Assembly: GCF_013283785.1 (NCBI RefSeq)
Contig: NZ_JABCPZ010000072.1
Location: forward strand, 1-43,774
DNA: 43,774 bases
Origin: Nonomuraea antri
GTDB lineage: Bacteria; Actinomycetota; Actinomycetes; Streptosporangiales; Streptosporangiaceae
Reading direction: 5' to 3'
Below are positions 30,214 to 37,856 of the stretch, one piece after another. Numbering within the stretch: position 1 is the first letter of the stretch; every line of letters starts with the position of its first letter. The notes below the pieces were generated by a model. The model did no database searches and had not been told where the DNA came from. It saw only the letters and a program-made list of their open reading frames with translations. The translations under genes and the position numbers were made by a program.

Positions 30214-30945
30214 TCAGGAATCGGCGTGGGAAACCAGGTGTTGCCAGGCGGGGATTTCGCCGCCGCCGTCCACGGTCACCTGAGCGCCGGTGATGTAGCG
30301 GGGGGCGGCCGCCAGCCACAGGCACGCCTCGGCCACGTCGGCGGGGGTGGCGATCCGGCCGGCCGGGACGCAGGCGCCCATCCCGTCGCCTTCGCCGTAG
30401 TGCGGCGCGGCGGTCTCGGTGGCCGCCAGGCCGACCACGAGCGTGTTGACGCGGACGTCCGGCGCCCACTCCGCGGCCAGGCAGCGGGCCAGATGGTGCA
30501 GCCCGGCCTTGGCCGCGCCGTAGGCGGAGGTGCCGGGCGACGGTCGGGCGCCACTGGCGCTGCCGATCATCACGATCGACCCGCCCGAGGCGGCGAGCAG
30601 CGGGTACGCGCGCTGCGCGACCAGCAGCGGCGCGGTGAGGTTGAGCTCGACGACCCGGGCGTGCAGCCGGGGCGAGGTGGACGCCAGGGGCGCGGGCGGC
30701 GAGCCGCCGGCGTTGTTGACCACGACGTCCAGCCGGTCCAGGCCGGCGAACAGCCGCTCGACGTCCTGCGGGTCGCGCACGTCGGCCTGGACGAACCTGG
30801 TGCCGTCCACCGCCGCCGGGCCGCGGGCGCAGATCACGACCTCGGCCCCGGCCGCGTGGAAGGCGCGGGCGATGCCGGCGCCCAGCCCCTTGGTGCCGCC
30901 GGTCACCAGCACGGTCTTGCCGGCGTAGTCGTAAGTCACGGTCAC
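30214..30945 (-). CDS. SDR of the Rv3549c type
   Basis: The 243-residue SDR has TGGTKGLG at 15-22, NNAG at 77-80, S129, Y142 and K146, and ends with ITGAQVTVDGGGEIPAW. I chose GTG 30945, which falls seven to eight bases after a minus-strand TACGGT box (30958-30953), so the mRNA is probably leaderless; GTG 30939 is an alternative. It is the first gene of the leftward two-gene unit, sharing a very compact promoter region and operator with echA20. Its role in the HIP pathway is not established. Confidence 0.85.
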   Translation of the reverse strand: MTVTYDYAGKTVLVTGGTKGLGAGIARAFHAAGAEVVICARGPAAVDGTRFVQADVRDPQDVERLFAGLDRLDVVVNNAGGSPPAPLASTSPRLHARVVELNLTAPLLVAQRAYPLLAASGGSIVMIGSASGARPSPGTSAYGAAKAGLHHLARCLAAEWAPDVRVNTLVVGLAATETAAPHYGEGDGMGACVPAGRIATPADVAEACLWLAAAPRYITGAQVTVDGGGEIPAWQHLVSHADS

Positions 30946-30951
30946 GGGTGC

Positions 30952-30975
30952 TACCGTACCAAGCAAGCGTTAGGT
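30952..30975. promoter_or_regulatory. Shared divergent promoter and KstR2-type operator, SDR pair / echA20
   Basis: TACCGTA at 30952-30958 reads as a -10 box on both strands (TACCGT rightward, TACGGT leftward). The operator AGCAAGCGTTAGGT at 30962-30975 keeps the left half CAAG of the KstR2 motif exactly and differs at two bases in the right half. Confidence 0.65.
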
Positions 30976-30991
30976 GCATCTAGGGGGTCCG

Positions 30992-31729
30992 GTGGGAATC
31001 ACCCTGCGAGCAGGCCCGGTGGCCGAGATCGTGATGGACGTGCCGCCGGTCAACGCGCTGACCGTCGCCGGATGGCGTGAGCTGGCGCGGACGGTCGAGC
31101 GGGCCGGGCGCGACCCGGCCACCCGCGCGGTCGTGCTGCGGGCCGAGGGACGCGGGTTCAACGCGGGCGTGGACATCAAGGAGATGCAGGCGAGCGCCGG
31201 GTTCGAGGCGCTGGTCGGGGCCAACAGGGAGTGTTACGCGGCGTTCGCGGCGGTCTACGAGTGCGCGGTGCCGGTGATCGCCGCGGTGCACGGGTTCTGC
31301 CTGGGCGGCGGCGTGGGCCTGGCCGGCACCGCCGACATCGTGCTGGCCAGCGACGACGCCTACTTCGGCCTGCCCGAGGTGGACCGGGGCGCGCTCGGCG
31401 CGGCCACCCACCTGAGCCGGCTGGTGCCCCAGCAGCTCATGCGGGCGATGGTCTACACCTGCAGGAACGTGACGGCGGCCGAGCTGCACGCGTTCGGCAC
31501 GGTGCTGGAGGTGGTGCCGCGCGACAAGCTGCGCGACGCGGCGCTGGAGGTGGCCGGGCAGATCGCGGCCAAGGACCCGTACGTGATCAGGCGGGCCAAG
31601 GAGTCGCTGAACGGCATCGACCCCATCGACGTCAAGCGCAGCTACCGCTTCGAGCAGGGCTTCACGTTCGAGCTGAACCTGATGGGCGCCGGCGACGAGC
31701 ACCGTGACCGCTTCGTGGAGGGCCGTTGA
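30992..31729 (+). CDS. echA20: EchA20-like ring-opening hydrolase (crotonase family)
   Basis: EchA20 hydrolyses ring D of HIEC-CoA in the lower steroid pathway. The 245-residue crotonase protein, close to the 247 of M. tuberculosis, has the first oxyanion-hole segment FNAGVDIKEMQ near 56-66, the second at GFCLGGGVGLAG (101-112), and FGLPEVDRG near 125-133, supplying an acidic residue. I chose GTG 30992 because AGGGGG lies four bases upstream; a GTG at 30974 lies inside the operator. It is followed by ipdA, ipdB and ipdC on the same strand, the mycobacterial order. Its stop codon lies in the first unit of a four-copy repeat. Confidence 0.88.
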   Translation: MGITLRAGPVAEIVMDVPPVNALTVAGWRELARTVERAGRDPATRAVVLRAEGRGFNAGVDIKEMQASAGFEALVGANRECYAAFAAVYECAVPVIAAVHGFCLGGGVGLAGTADIVLASDDAYFGLPEVDRGALGAATHLSRLVPQQLMRAMVYTCRNVTAAELHAFGTVLEVVPRDKLRDAALEVAGQIAAKDPYVIRRAKESLNGIDPIDVKRSYRFEQGFTFELNLMGAGDEHRDRFVEGR

Positions 31730-31787
31730 GCAGTGGAGGGCTGTTGAGCATCGTGGAGGGCCGTTGAGCTTCGTGGAGGGCCAGTGG
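31710..31787 (+). repeat. Four tandem ~20 bp units between echA20 and ipdA
   Basis: Unit 1 (31710-31729) is GCTTCGTGGAGGGCCGTTGA, the last codons and stop of echA20. Units 2 (31730-31747, 18 bases), 3 (31748-31767) and 4 (31768-31787) follow without gaps and with few changes. Each carries GGAGGG, and the last supplies the ipdA ribosome-binding site and start. Confidence 0.85.
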
Positions 31788-32572
31788 GCGACAAGGTCAT
31801 GACCGTGGCGGAGGTCGCCGCCACGGTGGAGAGCGGGATGACGGTCGGGATCGGCGGCTGGGGCTCGCGGCGCAAGCCGATGGCGCTGGTGCACGGCCTG
31901 CTGCGCTCCCCCGTCAGGGACCTGACGATCGTCTCGTACGGCGGCGCGGACGTCGGCATGTTGTGCGCGGCCAAGAAGGTGCGCCGGGTGGTGGCCCCGT
32001 TCGTCACGCTCGACAGCATCCCGCTCGAACCCCACTTCAGGGCGGCCAGGCAGGCGGGCGAGATCGAGTTCACCGAGTACGACGAGGGCATGTTCATGTT
32101 CGGCCTGCTCGCCGGGGCGCACCGGCTGCCGTTCCTGCCGACCAGGGCCGGGCTGGGCTCGGACGTGCTGCGGATCAACCCGGAGCTGCGTACCGTGCGC
32201 TCGCCGTACGCCGGCGGCGAGGAGCTGATCGCGGTGCCCGCGCTGACCATGGACGTGGCCCTGGTGCACGTCAACCGGGCCGACCGCCGGGGCAACGCCC
32301 AGTACCTGGGGCCCGATCCGTACTTCGACGACCTGTACGCCAAGGCCGCGACCCGCTGCTACGTCTCGTGCGAGCGGCTGGTGGACACCGCGGACCTGCT
32401 GAAGGAGGGCCCGGTCCAGTCGCTGCTGATCAGCAGGTCGATGGTGACGGGCGTGGTGGAGGCCCCCGGCGGGGCGTCCTTCACCTCGTGCGAGCCGGAC
32501 TACGGGCGCGACGAGGAGCTGCAGCGGCGTTACGTCGAGACCCCCTGGGAGGAGTTCCATGAGCAGGGCTGA
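31784..32572 (+). CDS. ipdA: IpdA, alpha subunit of the ring C hydrolase
   Basis: IpdAB opens ring C of COCHEA-CoA by hydrolysis and has a class I CoA-transferase fold. The 262-residue product carries GGWGSRRKPMALV near 23-35, YGGADVGMLCAAKKVRRV, YDEGMF, LPFLPTRAGLGSDVL, DPYFDDLY and VEAPGGASFTSCEPDYGRDEE, matching mycobacterial IpdA (about 292 residues) almost throughout; the shortfall is mainly at the C-terminus. GTG 31784 follows GGAGGG by three bases. It overlaps ipdB by 14 bases, as expected for subunits made together. Confidence 0.92.
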   Translation: MGDKVMTVAEVAATVESGMTVGIGGWGSRRKPMALVHGLLRSPVRDLTIVSYGGADVGMLCAAKKVRRVVAPFVTLDSIPLEPHFRAARQAGEIEFTEYDEGMFMFGLLAGAHRLPFLPTRAGLGSDVLRINPELRTVRSPYAGGEELIAVPALTMDVALVHVNRADRRGNAQYLGPDPYFDDLYAKAATRCYVSCERLVDTADLLKEGPVQSLLISRSMVTGVVEAPGGASFTSCEPDYGRDEELQRRYVETPWEEFHEQG

Positions 32573-33281
32573 CGTGTGCGTGGTGGCGTGCGCGGAGGCG
32601 TTCAGGGGCGACGGCGAGATCGTCGCGGCCGGCATCGGCGGCGCGATCACGGTGCTGGCGGCCCGGCTGGCCAGGCTGACGTTCGAGCCGGACCTCCTCA
32701 CGCACGACGGCACCTGCCTGCTCACCGCGGACGTGCCCGCGCTGGGCGCGGCGCCGGCTGCGGTGGAGGGCTGGCTGCCGTTCCGCGACCACCTGTGGCT
32801 GGTGCTGAACGGCCGCCGCCACGTGATGCTGGGCGCGAGCCAGATCGACAGGTACGGCAACACGAACATCTCGTGCATCGGCGACTGGGCGCGGCCCAAG
32901 GCGCAGCTGCTCGGGGTGCGCGGCGCGCCGGGCAACACGCGCTGCGACCCGACGAGCTACTGGATCCCGCGCCACTCCCCCCGCGTGTTCGTGCCGGAGG
33001 TGGACGTGGTCAGCGGCGTCGGCACCGACCGGGGCGCGTACGACCTGCGCCGGGTGGTGACGAACCTGGCCGTGCTGGACTTCGGCGGCCCCGGCGGCAC
33101 GATGCGGCTGGTGTCGGCGCATCCGGGGGTGAGCGTGGCCGAGGTGGTCGCCGCCACCGGGTTCGAGCTGCACGTGCCCGCGCACGTCCCGGAGACCAGG
33201 GAACCGACCGAGGAGGAGCGGCGGCTGCTCGACGAGGTGCTCGACCCGGCAGGCGCGCGGCTGCGCGAGGTGGCCGCGTGA
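32559..33281 (+). CDS. ipdB: IpdB, beta subunit of the ring C hydrolase
   Basis: The 240-residue product has the IpdB sequence pattern: DVCVVACAEAFRGDGEIVAAG at the start, GRRHVMLGASQIDRYGNTNISCIGDW, RPKAQLLGVRGAPGN and SYWIPRHSPRVFVPEVDVVSGVG. It forms the active hydrolase with IpdA. The ATG lies inside the end of ipdA with GGAGG upstream, and its own stop overlaps the GTG of ipdC (GTGA). Length agrees with M. tuberculosis IpdB (about 250). Confidence 0.92.
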   Translation: MSRADVCVVACAEAFRGDGEIVAAGIGGAITVLAARLARLTFEPDLLTHDGTCLLTADVPALGAAPAAVEGWLPFRDHLWLVLNGRRHVMLGASQIDRYGNTNISCIGDWARPKAQLLGVRGAPGNTRCDPTSYWIPRHSPRVFVPEVDVVSGVGTDRGAYDLRRVVTNLAVLDFGGPGGTMRLVSAHPGVSVAEVVAATGFELHVPAHVPETREPTEEERRLLDEVLDPAGARLREVAA

Positions 33282-34321
33282 GGACCGCGCTGACCGAGCT
33301 GGTCGGCTGCCGGCACCCGATCGTGCAGACCGGCATGGGGTACGTGGCCGGCGCCCGGCTGGCGGCGGCCACGTCCGAGGCGGGCGGCCTCGGGATCATC
33401 GCGGCGGCGACCATGTCCGTGCCCGAGATGACCGAGGCGATCAGGCGGGTCAAGCGGCGCACGGACCGGCCGTTCGGGGTGAACCTGCGCGCCGACGCCG
33501 CCGACGCCGCCGAGCGGGCCGAGGTGCTGGTCAGGGAGGGCGTGCGGGTGGCGTCGTTCGCGCTGGCGCCCAGGCGGGAGCTGATCGCCAGGCTCAAGGA
33601 CGCCGGGGTGGTGACGATCCCGTCCGTCGGGGCGCGCAGGCACGCCGAGAAGGTGGCCGCCTGGGGCGCGGACGCGGTCATCGTGCAGGGCGGCGAGGGC
33701 GGCGGGCACACCGGGCCGCTGGCCACCACGCTGCTGCTGCCCCAGGTGGTGGACGCGGTGGACCTCCCGGTGATCGCGGCTGGCGGCTTCTTCGACGGCC
33801 GCGGGCTGGTGGCCGCGCTGGCGTACGGGGCCTGCGGGATCGCGATGGGCACCAGGTTCCTGCTGACCAGCGACTCGCCGGTGCCCGACGCCGTCAAACG
33901 GGTCTACCTGGACGCCGCGGAGACCGTGGTCACCACCCGCGTCGACGGCGTGCCGCACCGGGTGATCAAGACCCCGTTCGTGGCCGGGCTCGAACGCACC
34001 AGGCTGCTGCGGGCCGTGGTGAACGGCGCCAGGTTCAAGCGGCTGTCCGGCCTGTCGTGGGCGCGGCTGATCGGCGAGGGCCGCAGGATGCGCCGCGGCA
34101 GGGAGCTGACCTGGGCCCAGGTGCTGCAGGCGGCCAACACGCCGATGTTGCTGCGCGCCGCCATGGTCGACGGCCGGGCGGACCTGGGGGTGCTGGCGGC
34201 CGGCCAGGTGGTGGGCGTGCTCGGCGACCTGCCGTCGTGCCGCGAGCTGATCGAGCGGATCATGGCGGAGGCCGAGACCACGCTCGCCCGCCTGCCGGGC
34301 GACCGGGTCACACCACGCTGA
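33278..34321 (+). CDS. ipdC: IpdC-like flavin-dependent ring dehydrogenase
   Basis: The 347-residue product belongs to the nitronate monooxygenase-like flavin TIM barrels: HPIVQTGMGYVAGARLAAATSEAGGLGII at the start, PFGVNLRADAAD, VQGGEGGGHTG near 138-148, VIAAGGFFDGRGLVAAL and GIAMGTRF as FMN-binding loops. In the HIP pathway IpdC acts with IpdF to make the unsaturated ring ester opened by EchA20. Position directly after ipdB and length (about 355 in M. tuberculosis) support the assignment. The GTG overlaps the ipdB stop. Its 3' end overlaps the convergent pentapeptide gene by 14 bases. No fdxB follows. Confidence 0.88.
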   Translation: MRTALTELVGCRHPIVQTGMGYVAGARLAAATSEAGGLGIIAAATMSVPEMTEAIRRVKRRTDRPFGVNLRADAADAAERAEVLVREGVRVASFALAPRRELIARLKDAGVVTIPSVGARRHAEKVAAWGADAVIVQGGEGGGHTGPLATTLLLPQVVDAVDLPVIAAGGFFDGRGLVAALAYGACGIAMGTRFLLTSDSPVPDAVKRVYLDAAETVVTTRVDGVPHRVIKTPFVAGLERTRLLRAVVNGARFKRLSGLSWARLIGEGRRMRRGRELTWAQVLQAANTPMLLRAAMVDGRADLGVLAAGQVVGVLGDLPSCRELIERIMAEAETTLARLPGDRVTPR

Positions 34322-34979
34322 TCCCCCTGGCGGCAAGGATGGCCGCCGCCTGGGCCTGGTTGACGGTCGCGCCGGCCAGCGCGCGCAGCCGGGCGTCGTC
34401 GAGCTCGCCGAGGTCGGCGCCGCGCAGGTCGGCGCCGGTGAACACGGTCCTGAGCAGCTTCGACTCGCGCAGCCTGCAGTCGCTGAACGCCGTCTCGGTG
34501 AAGTCGCAGCCGGACAGGTCGGCCTCGTCGAAGCGCACGCCCTCGATCAGCTCGCCGCGGAACGAGCAGCCGCCCAGGTTCGCCATGGTGAGGTTCGAGC
34601 GCGCGAGCTTGAACCCGGTGCCCCGCGAGGCGGTGAACGACGCGCCGATCAGCCGGCAGCCGGTGAACGACGCGTCGGTCAGCAGCGCGCCGCCGAACTG
34701 GGCCGACGACAGGTCCACGTCCGTGAACACGGCGTCGATCAGGTCGGCGTCGCTGAACCTGACCCGCATCCCGCCGCCGCCGGTGAACACCGCGCCGTCG
34801 AGGTCGGCCTTGCGGAAGTCGGTCTGGTCGAGCACACACGACTCGAACCTGGCCCCGGCCAGCGCGGCGCCCCACAGGTCGGCCTCGGTGAGGTCGCAGC
34901 CGCGGAAGACGTGCGGCTCGTCACCGGAGAGCCGGTCCGTCAGCGCCGCGTGTGAGAGATCCTCGCCGTCGAAGTCCAC
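34308..34979 (-). CDS. Pentapeptide-repeat protein
   Basis: The 223-residue product consists largely of A(D/N)LxX five-residue repeats forming a right-handed beta-helix: DLTEADLWGAALAGARFESC, DFRKADLDGAVF, DADLIDAVFTDVDLSSAQF, NLTMANLGGCSF and ADLRGADLGEL. Relatives include the DNA-mimic MfpA/Qnr proteins that protect gyrase, but most family members have no known role. A short alanine-rich helix ends the protein. It is convergent with ipdC and starts close to the GH3 gene end, probably in the GH3 transcript. Confidence 0.88.
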   Translation of the reverse strand: MDFDGEDLSHAALTDRLSGDEPHVFRGCDLTEADLWGAALAGARFESCVLDQTDFRKADLDGAVFTGGGGMRVRFSDADLIDAVFTDVDLSSAQFGGALLTDASFTGCRLIGASFTASRGTGFKLARSNLTMANLGGCSFRGELIEGVRFDEADLSGCDFTETAFSDCRLRESKLLRTVFTGADLRGADLGELDDARLRALAGATVNQAQAAAILAARGISVV

Positions 34980-34983
34980 GACG

Positions 34984-36462
34984 TCACAGGGTACCGGTGA
35001 TCACCTCGGCCGCCGCCTGGCCGCACACGGCGGCCGAGCCGTACGTGGCGATGTGCACCGCGCCCAGGTCGGAGCGGGCGGGCAGGCCCATCTCCACCAC
35101 GACCGCGTCGGGACGGGCGCTGAGCAGGTGGCGCAGCGCCTCGCTCTGCCAGGCGTAGCGGTGCACGTCGCGCACCACGACCACGAGCGGACGCCGGGCG
35201 GCCTCGCTGATCAGCCCCTCCAGCCTGGCGCCCGTCGTCTCGCCGGCCGCGAGCCTGGTGACCTCGGTGCCCGGCAGCAGCTTGCCCAGCGGCTCGCCGA
35301 CGCCCCACGGGGTGCCCTTGTCGATGGCCAGGTTCATCTCCGGCGCCAGCTCGATCACGTGCGCGGCCGCGGTGAACGGCAGCACCGGCGCGGTGGACCT
35401 GCGGGTGATCCGGACCGCGCGGCGCGCGGCGGCGAGGCCGATGTGGCCGTTCCGGTCGGCGATGCTGCCCGAGGAGCCGGCCCAGTCGGCCAGCTCGCGG
35501 ACCCTGCGAGCGGCGTCGGCCAGCCGCTCCTCGGGCAGCAGTCCTGAGATGACGGCGTCCACGATGGCGTCACGCACGCTGATCGCGGTGGCCTCGTCGG
35601 AGTTCTCGCCGCCGATGCAGACCGCGTCGGCCCCGGCGGCGATGGCGCGGGCGGAGGCCCCGCCGATCCCGTACGCGCCGGAGACGGCGGCCATCTCGAT
35701 GCCGTCAGTGATGATCATTCCTTGGAAGCCGAGCTCTTCGCGCAGCAGCCCGGTGAGCACCTTGGGGCTCAGCGTGGCCGGCAGCTCGGCGTCGTACGTG
35801 GGCACCAGGAGATGGCCGGTCATGATGGACTTGACCCCCTCCTTGATCGCTTCGCGGAAAGGGCGGAGCGCTTCCTCGATGCCCTCGCTGGCCACCACGG
35901 GGACACCGTGGTGCGAGTCGACCGAGGTGTCGCCGTGACCGGGGAAGTGCTTGGCGCAGGCCGCCACGCCGGTGGACTGCAGGCCGCGGATGAACGCCCT
36001 GGTGTGCCGGGCGACCAGCGCGGGGTCGGCGCCGAAGGCCCGCAGTCCGATGACCGGGTTGTCCGGGTTGGAGTTGACGTCGGCCGAGGGGGCGAAGTCG
36101 ATGGTGATGCCGGCCGCGGCCAGGTCCGTGCCGAGGTCGCAGGCCAGGGCCTCGGTCAGCGCCACGTCGTCCACGACGCCGAGCGCGTAGCCGCCTGGGC
36201 GGGTGCTGCCCGTGCTCACCTCCAGCCTGGTGACCTCGCCCGATTCCTCGTCGGTTCCGACGAGTACCGCGGGGTTCTCCGCGCGCAGCGCGGCGGTCAG
36301 CCGGGCGACCTGCGCGGGATCGGCGATGTTGCGGGAGAAGAGCACCACTCCTGCGAGTCCTTCGCCGAGCCGTCGGCGGAGCCAGTCAGGGGGCGTCTTT
36401 CCCACGAAGCCTGGGAAAAGTACGGCGTCGGCCAGGCGAAGCAGGTCAGCGCTCTTGGGCAT
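34984..36462 (-). CDS. Glycoside hydrolase family 3 (beta-N-acetylhexosaminidase-like)
   Basis: The 492-residue product has an N-terminal GH3 barrel with AGVVLFSRNI, VGTDEESGEVTRL and the NagZ-type KHFPGHGDTSVDSHHG at 171-186, plus the nucleophile aspartate D253 in IITDGIEMAAV. A C-terminal domain from about 350 resembles that of longer actinobacterial NagZ-like enzymes. No signal peptide is visible, so it probably acts on imported wall or chitin sugars. A perfect 19-base palindrome lies immediately upstream. TTAGAT (36476-36471) is a possible -10 box close to the ATG. Confidence 0.88.
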   Translation of the reverse strand: MPKSADLLRLADAVLFPGFVGKTPPDWLRRRLGEGLAGVVLFSRNIADPAQVARLTAALRAENPAVLVGTDEESGEVTRLEVSTGSTRPGGYALGVVDDVALTEALACDLGTDLAAAGITIDFAPSADVNSNPDNPVIGLRAFGADPALVARHTRAFIRGLQSTGVAACAKHFPGHGDTSVDSHHGVPVVASEGIEEALRPFREAIKEGVKSIMTGHLLVPTYDAELPATLSPKVLTGLLREELGFQGMIITDGIEMAAVSGAYGIGGASARAIAAGADAVCIGGENSDEATAISVRDAIVDAVISGLLPEERLADAARRVRELADWAGSSGSIADRNGHIGLAAARRAVRITRRSTAPVLPFTAAAHVIELAPEMNLAIDKGTPWGVGEPLGKLLPGTEVTRLAAGETTGARLEGLISEAARRPLVVVVRDVHRYAWQSEALRHLLSARPDAVVVEMGLPARSDLGAVHIATYGSAAVCGQAAAEVITGTL

Positions 36463-36474
36463 GACCCGAAATCT

Positions 36475-36493
36475 AATAGGAAAGTTTCCTATT
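36475..36493. promoter_or_regulatory. Perfect 19-base palindrome before the GH3 gene
   Basis: AATAGGAAA (36475-36483) and TTTCCTATT (36485-36493) are exact inverted copies around a single G. It overlaps the 3' end of the phoD-like gene and the promoter of the GH3 gene. The shape recalls operators of ROK-family sugar regulators, but none is encoded nearby. Confidence 0.65.
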
Positions 36494-37853
36494 TGCTAGA
36501 GGCATTTTCGAACGTCAGCCCACTTCCTTCGGTGACGAATTCAGCGGCCGTCCGCAATGGGGCCCCCGGGACGTCCACGAAGTCGACCGCCCGGTACGCC
36601 ACCCGCAGATCCGTGGGACCGGCGGTGCAGGAGAGGTAGCCGCGACGGCCGTCGAAGAAGCGCAGATGCGGGTTGGCCGACAGCACGGCGGGCACGTCCG
36701 TGGCGGGCGGAAGACTGCTGATCGCGCTGGCCACGAACTCGACGCCGACCGTCGCGGCGGCCGGATCGAGGAAGTCGGACTTGAGCTCGGCCGCCCAGGC
36801 GTTGTGCACGTCGCCGCTGAACACCACCAGGCCGGGCGCCCCCGCGGCGAGGATGCGGGCGCGTTGCTCCGGGTGGCCGTCCCAGGAGTCGCGGCGCAGG
36901 TTCGGCGGCGGCCCGGGCACGAACCTGCGGGCGAAGAACAGCGGCTGGATGAGGATCCGCCACCTGACCGGGCTGGTGCGCAGCCGGGTCAGCAGCCACT
37001 CCTCCTGCGCCGGGCCGAGCATGTGGGTGGCGTCGCGGTGCTGGCGCGTGTCGAGCGCCAGGAAGTCGGCGATCATCCCGTAGGTGCGCCTGCGGTACAT
37101 CTGCAGCGCCCCGTCGCGCGGGCGCACCCGCAGCGGCATGTGCTCGTAGTACGCCTGGTAGGCCGCGCCCCTGCGCTTGAGGAAGGCCGCCGAGCCGTCG
37201 CCCCTGCCCCGGTAGTTGTCGAGCACCTCGTGGTCGTCCCAGACCGGCACCCAGGGCGCGGCGGCGTGCGCGGCCTGCAGGTCGGGGTCGCTCTTGTAGC
37301 GGGCGTGGCGGTTGCGGTACTCGTGCAGGGTGACGGTCTCGCGCCTGGGCGGTTCGAGCCTGCGCACGGTGCGTGCCGACTCGCGCAGCTCGTAGATGTA
37401 GTCGCCGACGTGGAAGACCACGTCGGGCCGCTCGCCCGCCAGGTGGCGGTAGGCGGTGTAGAGGCCGTGCTCGTAACGCTGGCAGTCGGCGACGGCGAAG
37501 CGCACCGGGCGGGTCGAGTCGGGGTCGTCGGCGGTCCTGGTGCGCCCGGTGGGGCTGTGCTGGTTGCCTGTCCTGAACCGGTAGAAGTAGTCGGCGCCCG
37601 GCCGCAGCCCGGCCGCCCTGACGTGCACGCTGTGCGCCCAGACCGGCAGCGCCTGGATGGAGCCCTGGCGCAGGTTCCTGGTGAAGCGCTCGTCCTCGGC
37701 CAGTTGCCAGCGCACCTCGACGGCCCTGGGCGCCATGCCGCCCGGGCGCTTGGGGTCGGGGTGTACCGGGTCGACGGCTAATCGCGTCCAGAGCATGACG
37801 CCGTCGGGCAGTGGCTCACCCGAGGCGACGCCCAGTGTGAAGGGGTTGGCCAT
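36489..37853 (-). CDS. PhoD-like phosphatase/phosphodiesterase without export signal
   Basis: The 454-residue product has the PhoD N-terminal FTLGVASGEPLPDGVMLWTRL and the calcineurin-type metal sites ADCQRYEHGLYTAY, VFHVGDYIYELRE, VWDDHEVLDNYRG and VVFSGDVHNAWAAE. PhoD enzymes are normally exported by Tat; here the protein begins directly with MANPFTLGVASGEP and has no signal, so it should be cytoplasmic. The ATG is three bases after the fadA6 stop with no Shine-Dalgarno, implying translational coupling and control by the fadA6 operator. The substrate is unknown. Confidence 0.88.
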   Translation of the reverse strand: MANPFTLGVASGEPLPDGVMLWTRLAVDPVHPDPKRPGGMAPRAVEVRWQLAEDERFTRNLRQGSIQALPVWAHSVHVRAAGLRPGADYFYRFRTGNQHSPTGRTRTADDPDSTRPVRFAVADCQRYEHGLYTAYRHLAGERPDVVFHVGDYIYELRESARTVRRLEPPRRETVTLHEYRNRHARYKSDPDLQAAHAAAPWVPVWDDHEVLDNYRGRGDGSAAFLKRRGAAYQAYYEHMPLRVRPRDGALQMYRRRTYGMIADFLALDTRQHRDATHMLGPAQEEWLLTRLRTSPVRWRILIQPLFFARRFVPGPPPNLRRDSWDGHPEQRARILAAGAPGLVVFSGDVHNAWAAELKSDFLDPAAATVGVEFVASAISSLPPATDVPAVLSANPHLRFFDGRRGYLSCTAGPTDLRVAYRAVDFVDVPGAPLRTAAEFVTEGSGLTFENASSK

Positions 37854-37856
37854 ACG

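Noticed and set aside
28610..30979. 789-codon open frame on the minus strand
   Set aside because: Its product is arginine- and glycine-rich with no domain and overlaps well-supported genes on both strands (the kinase-like gene and the two SDRs). It is a by-product of high GC.
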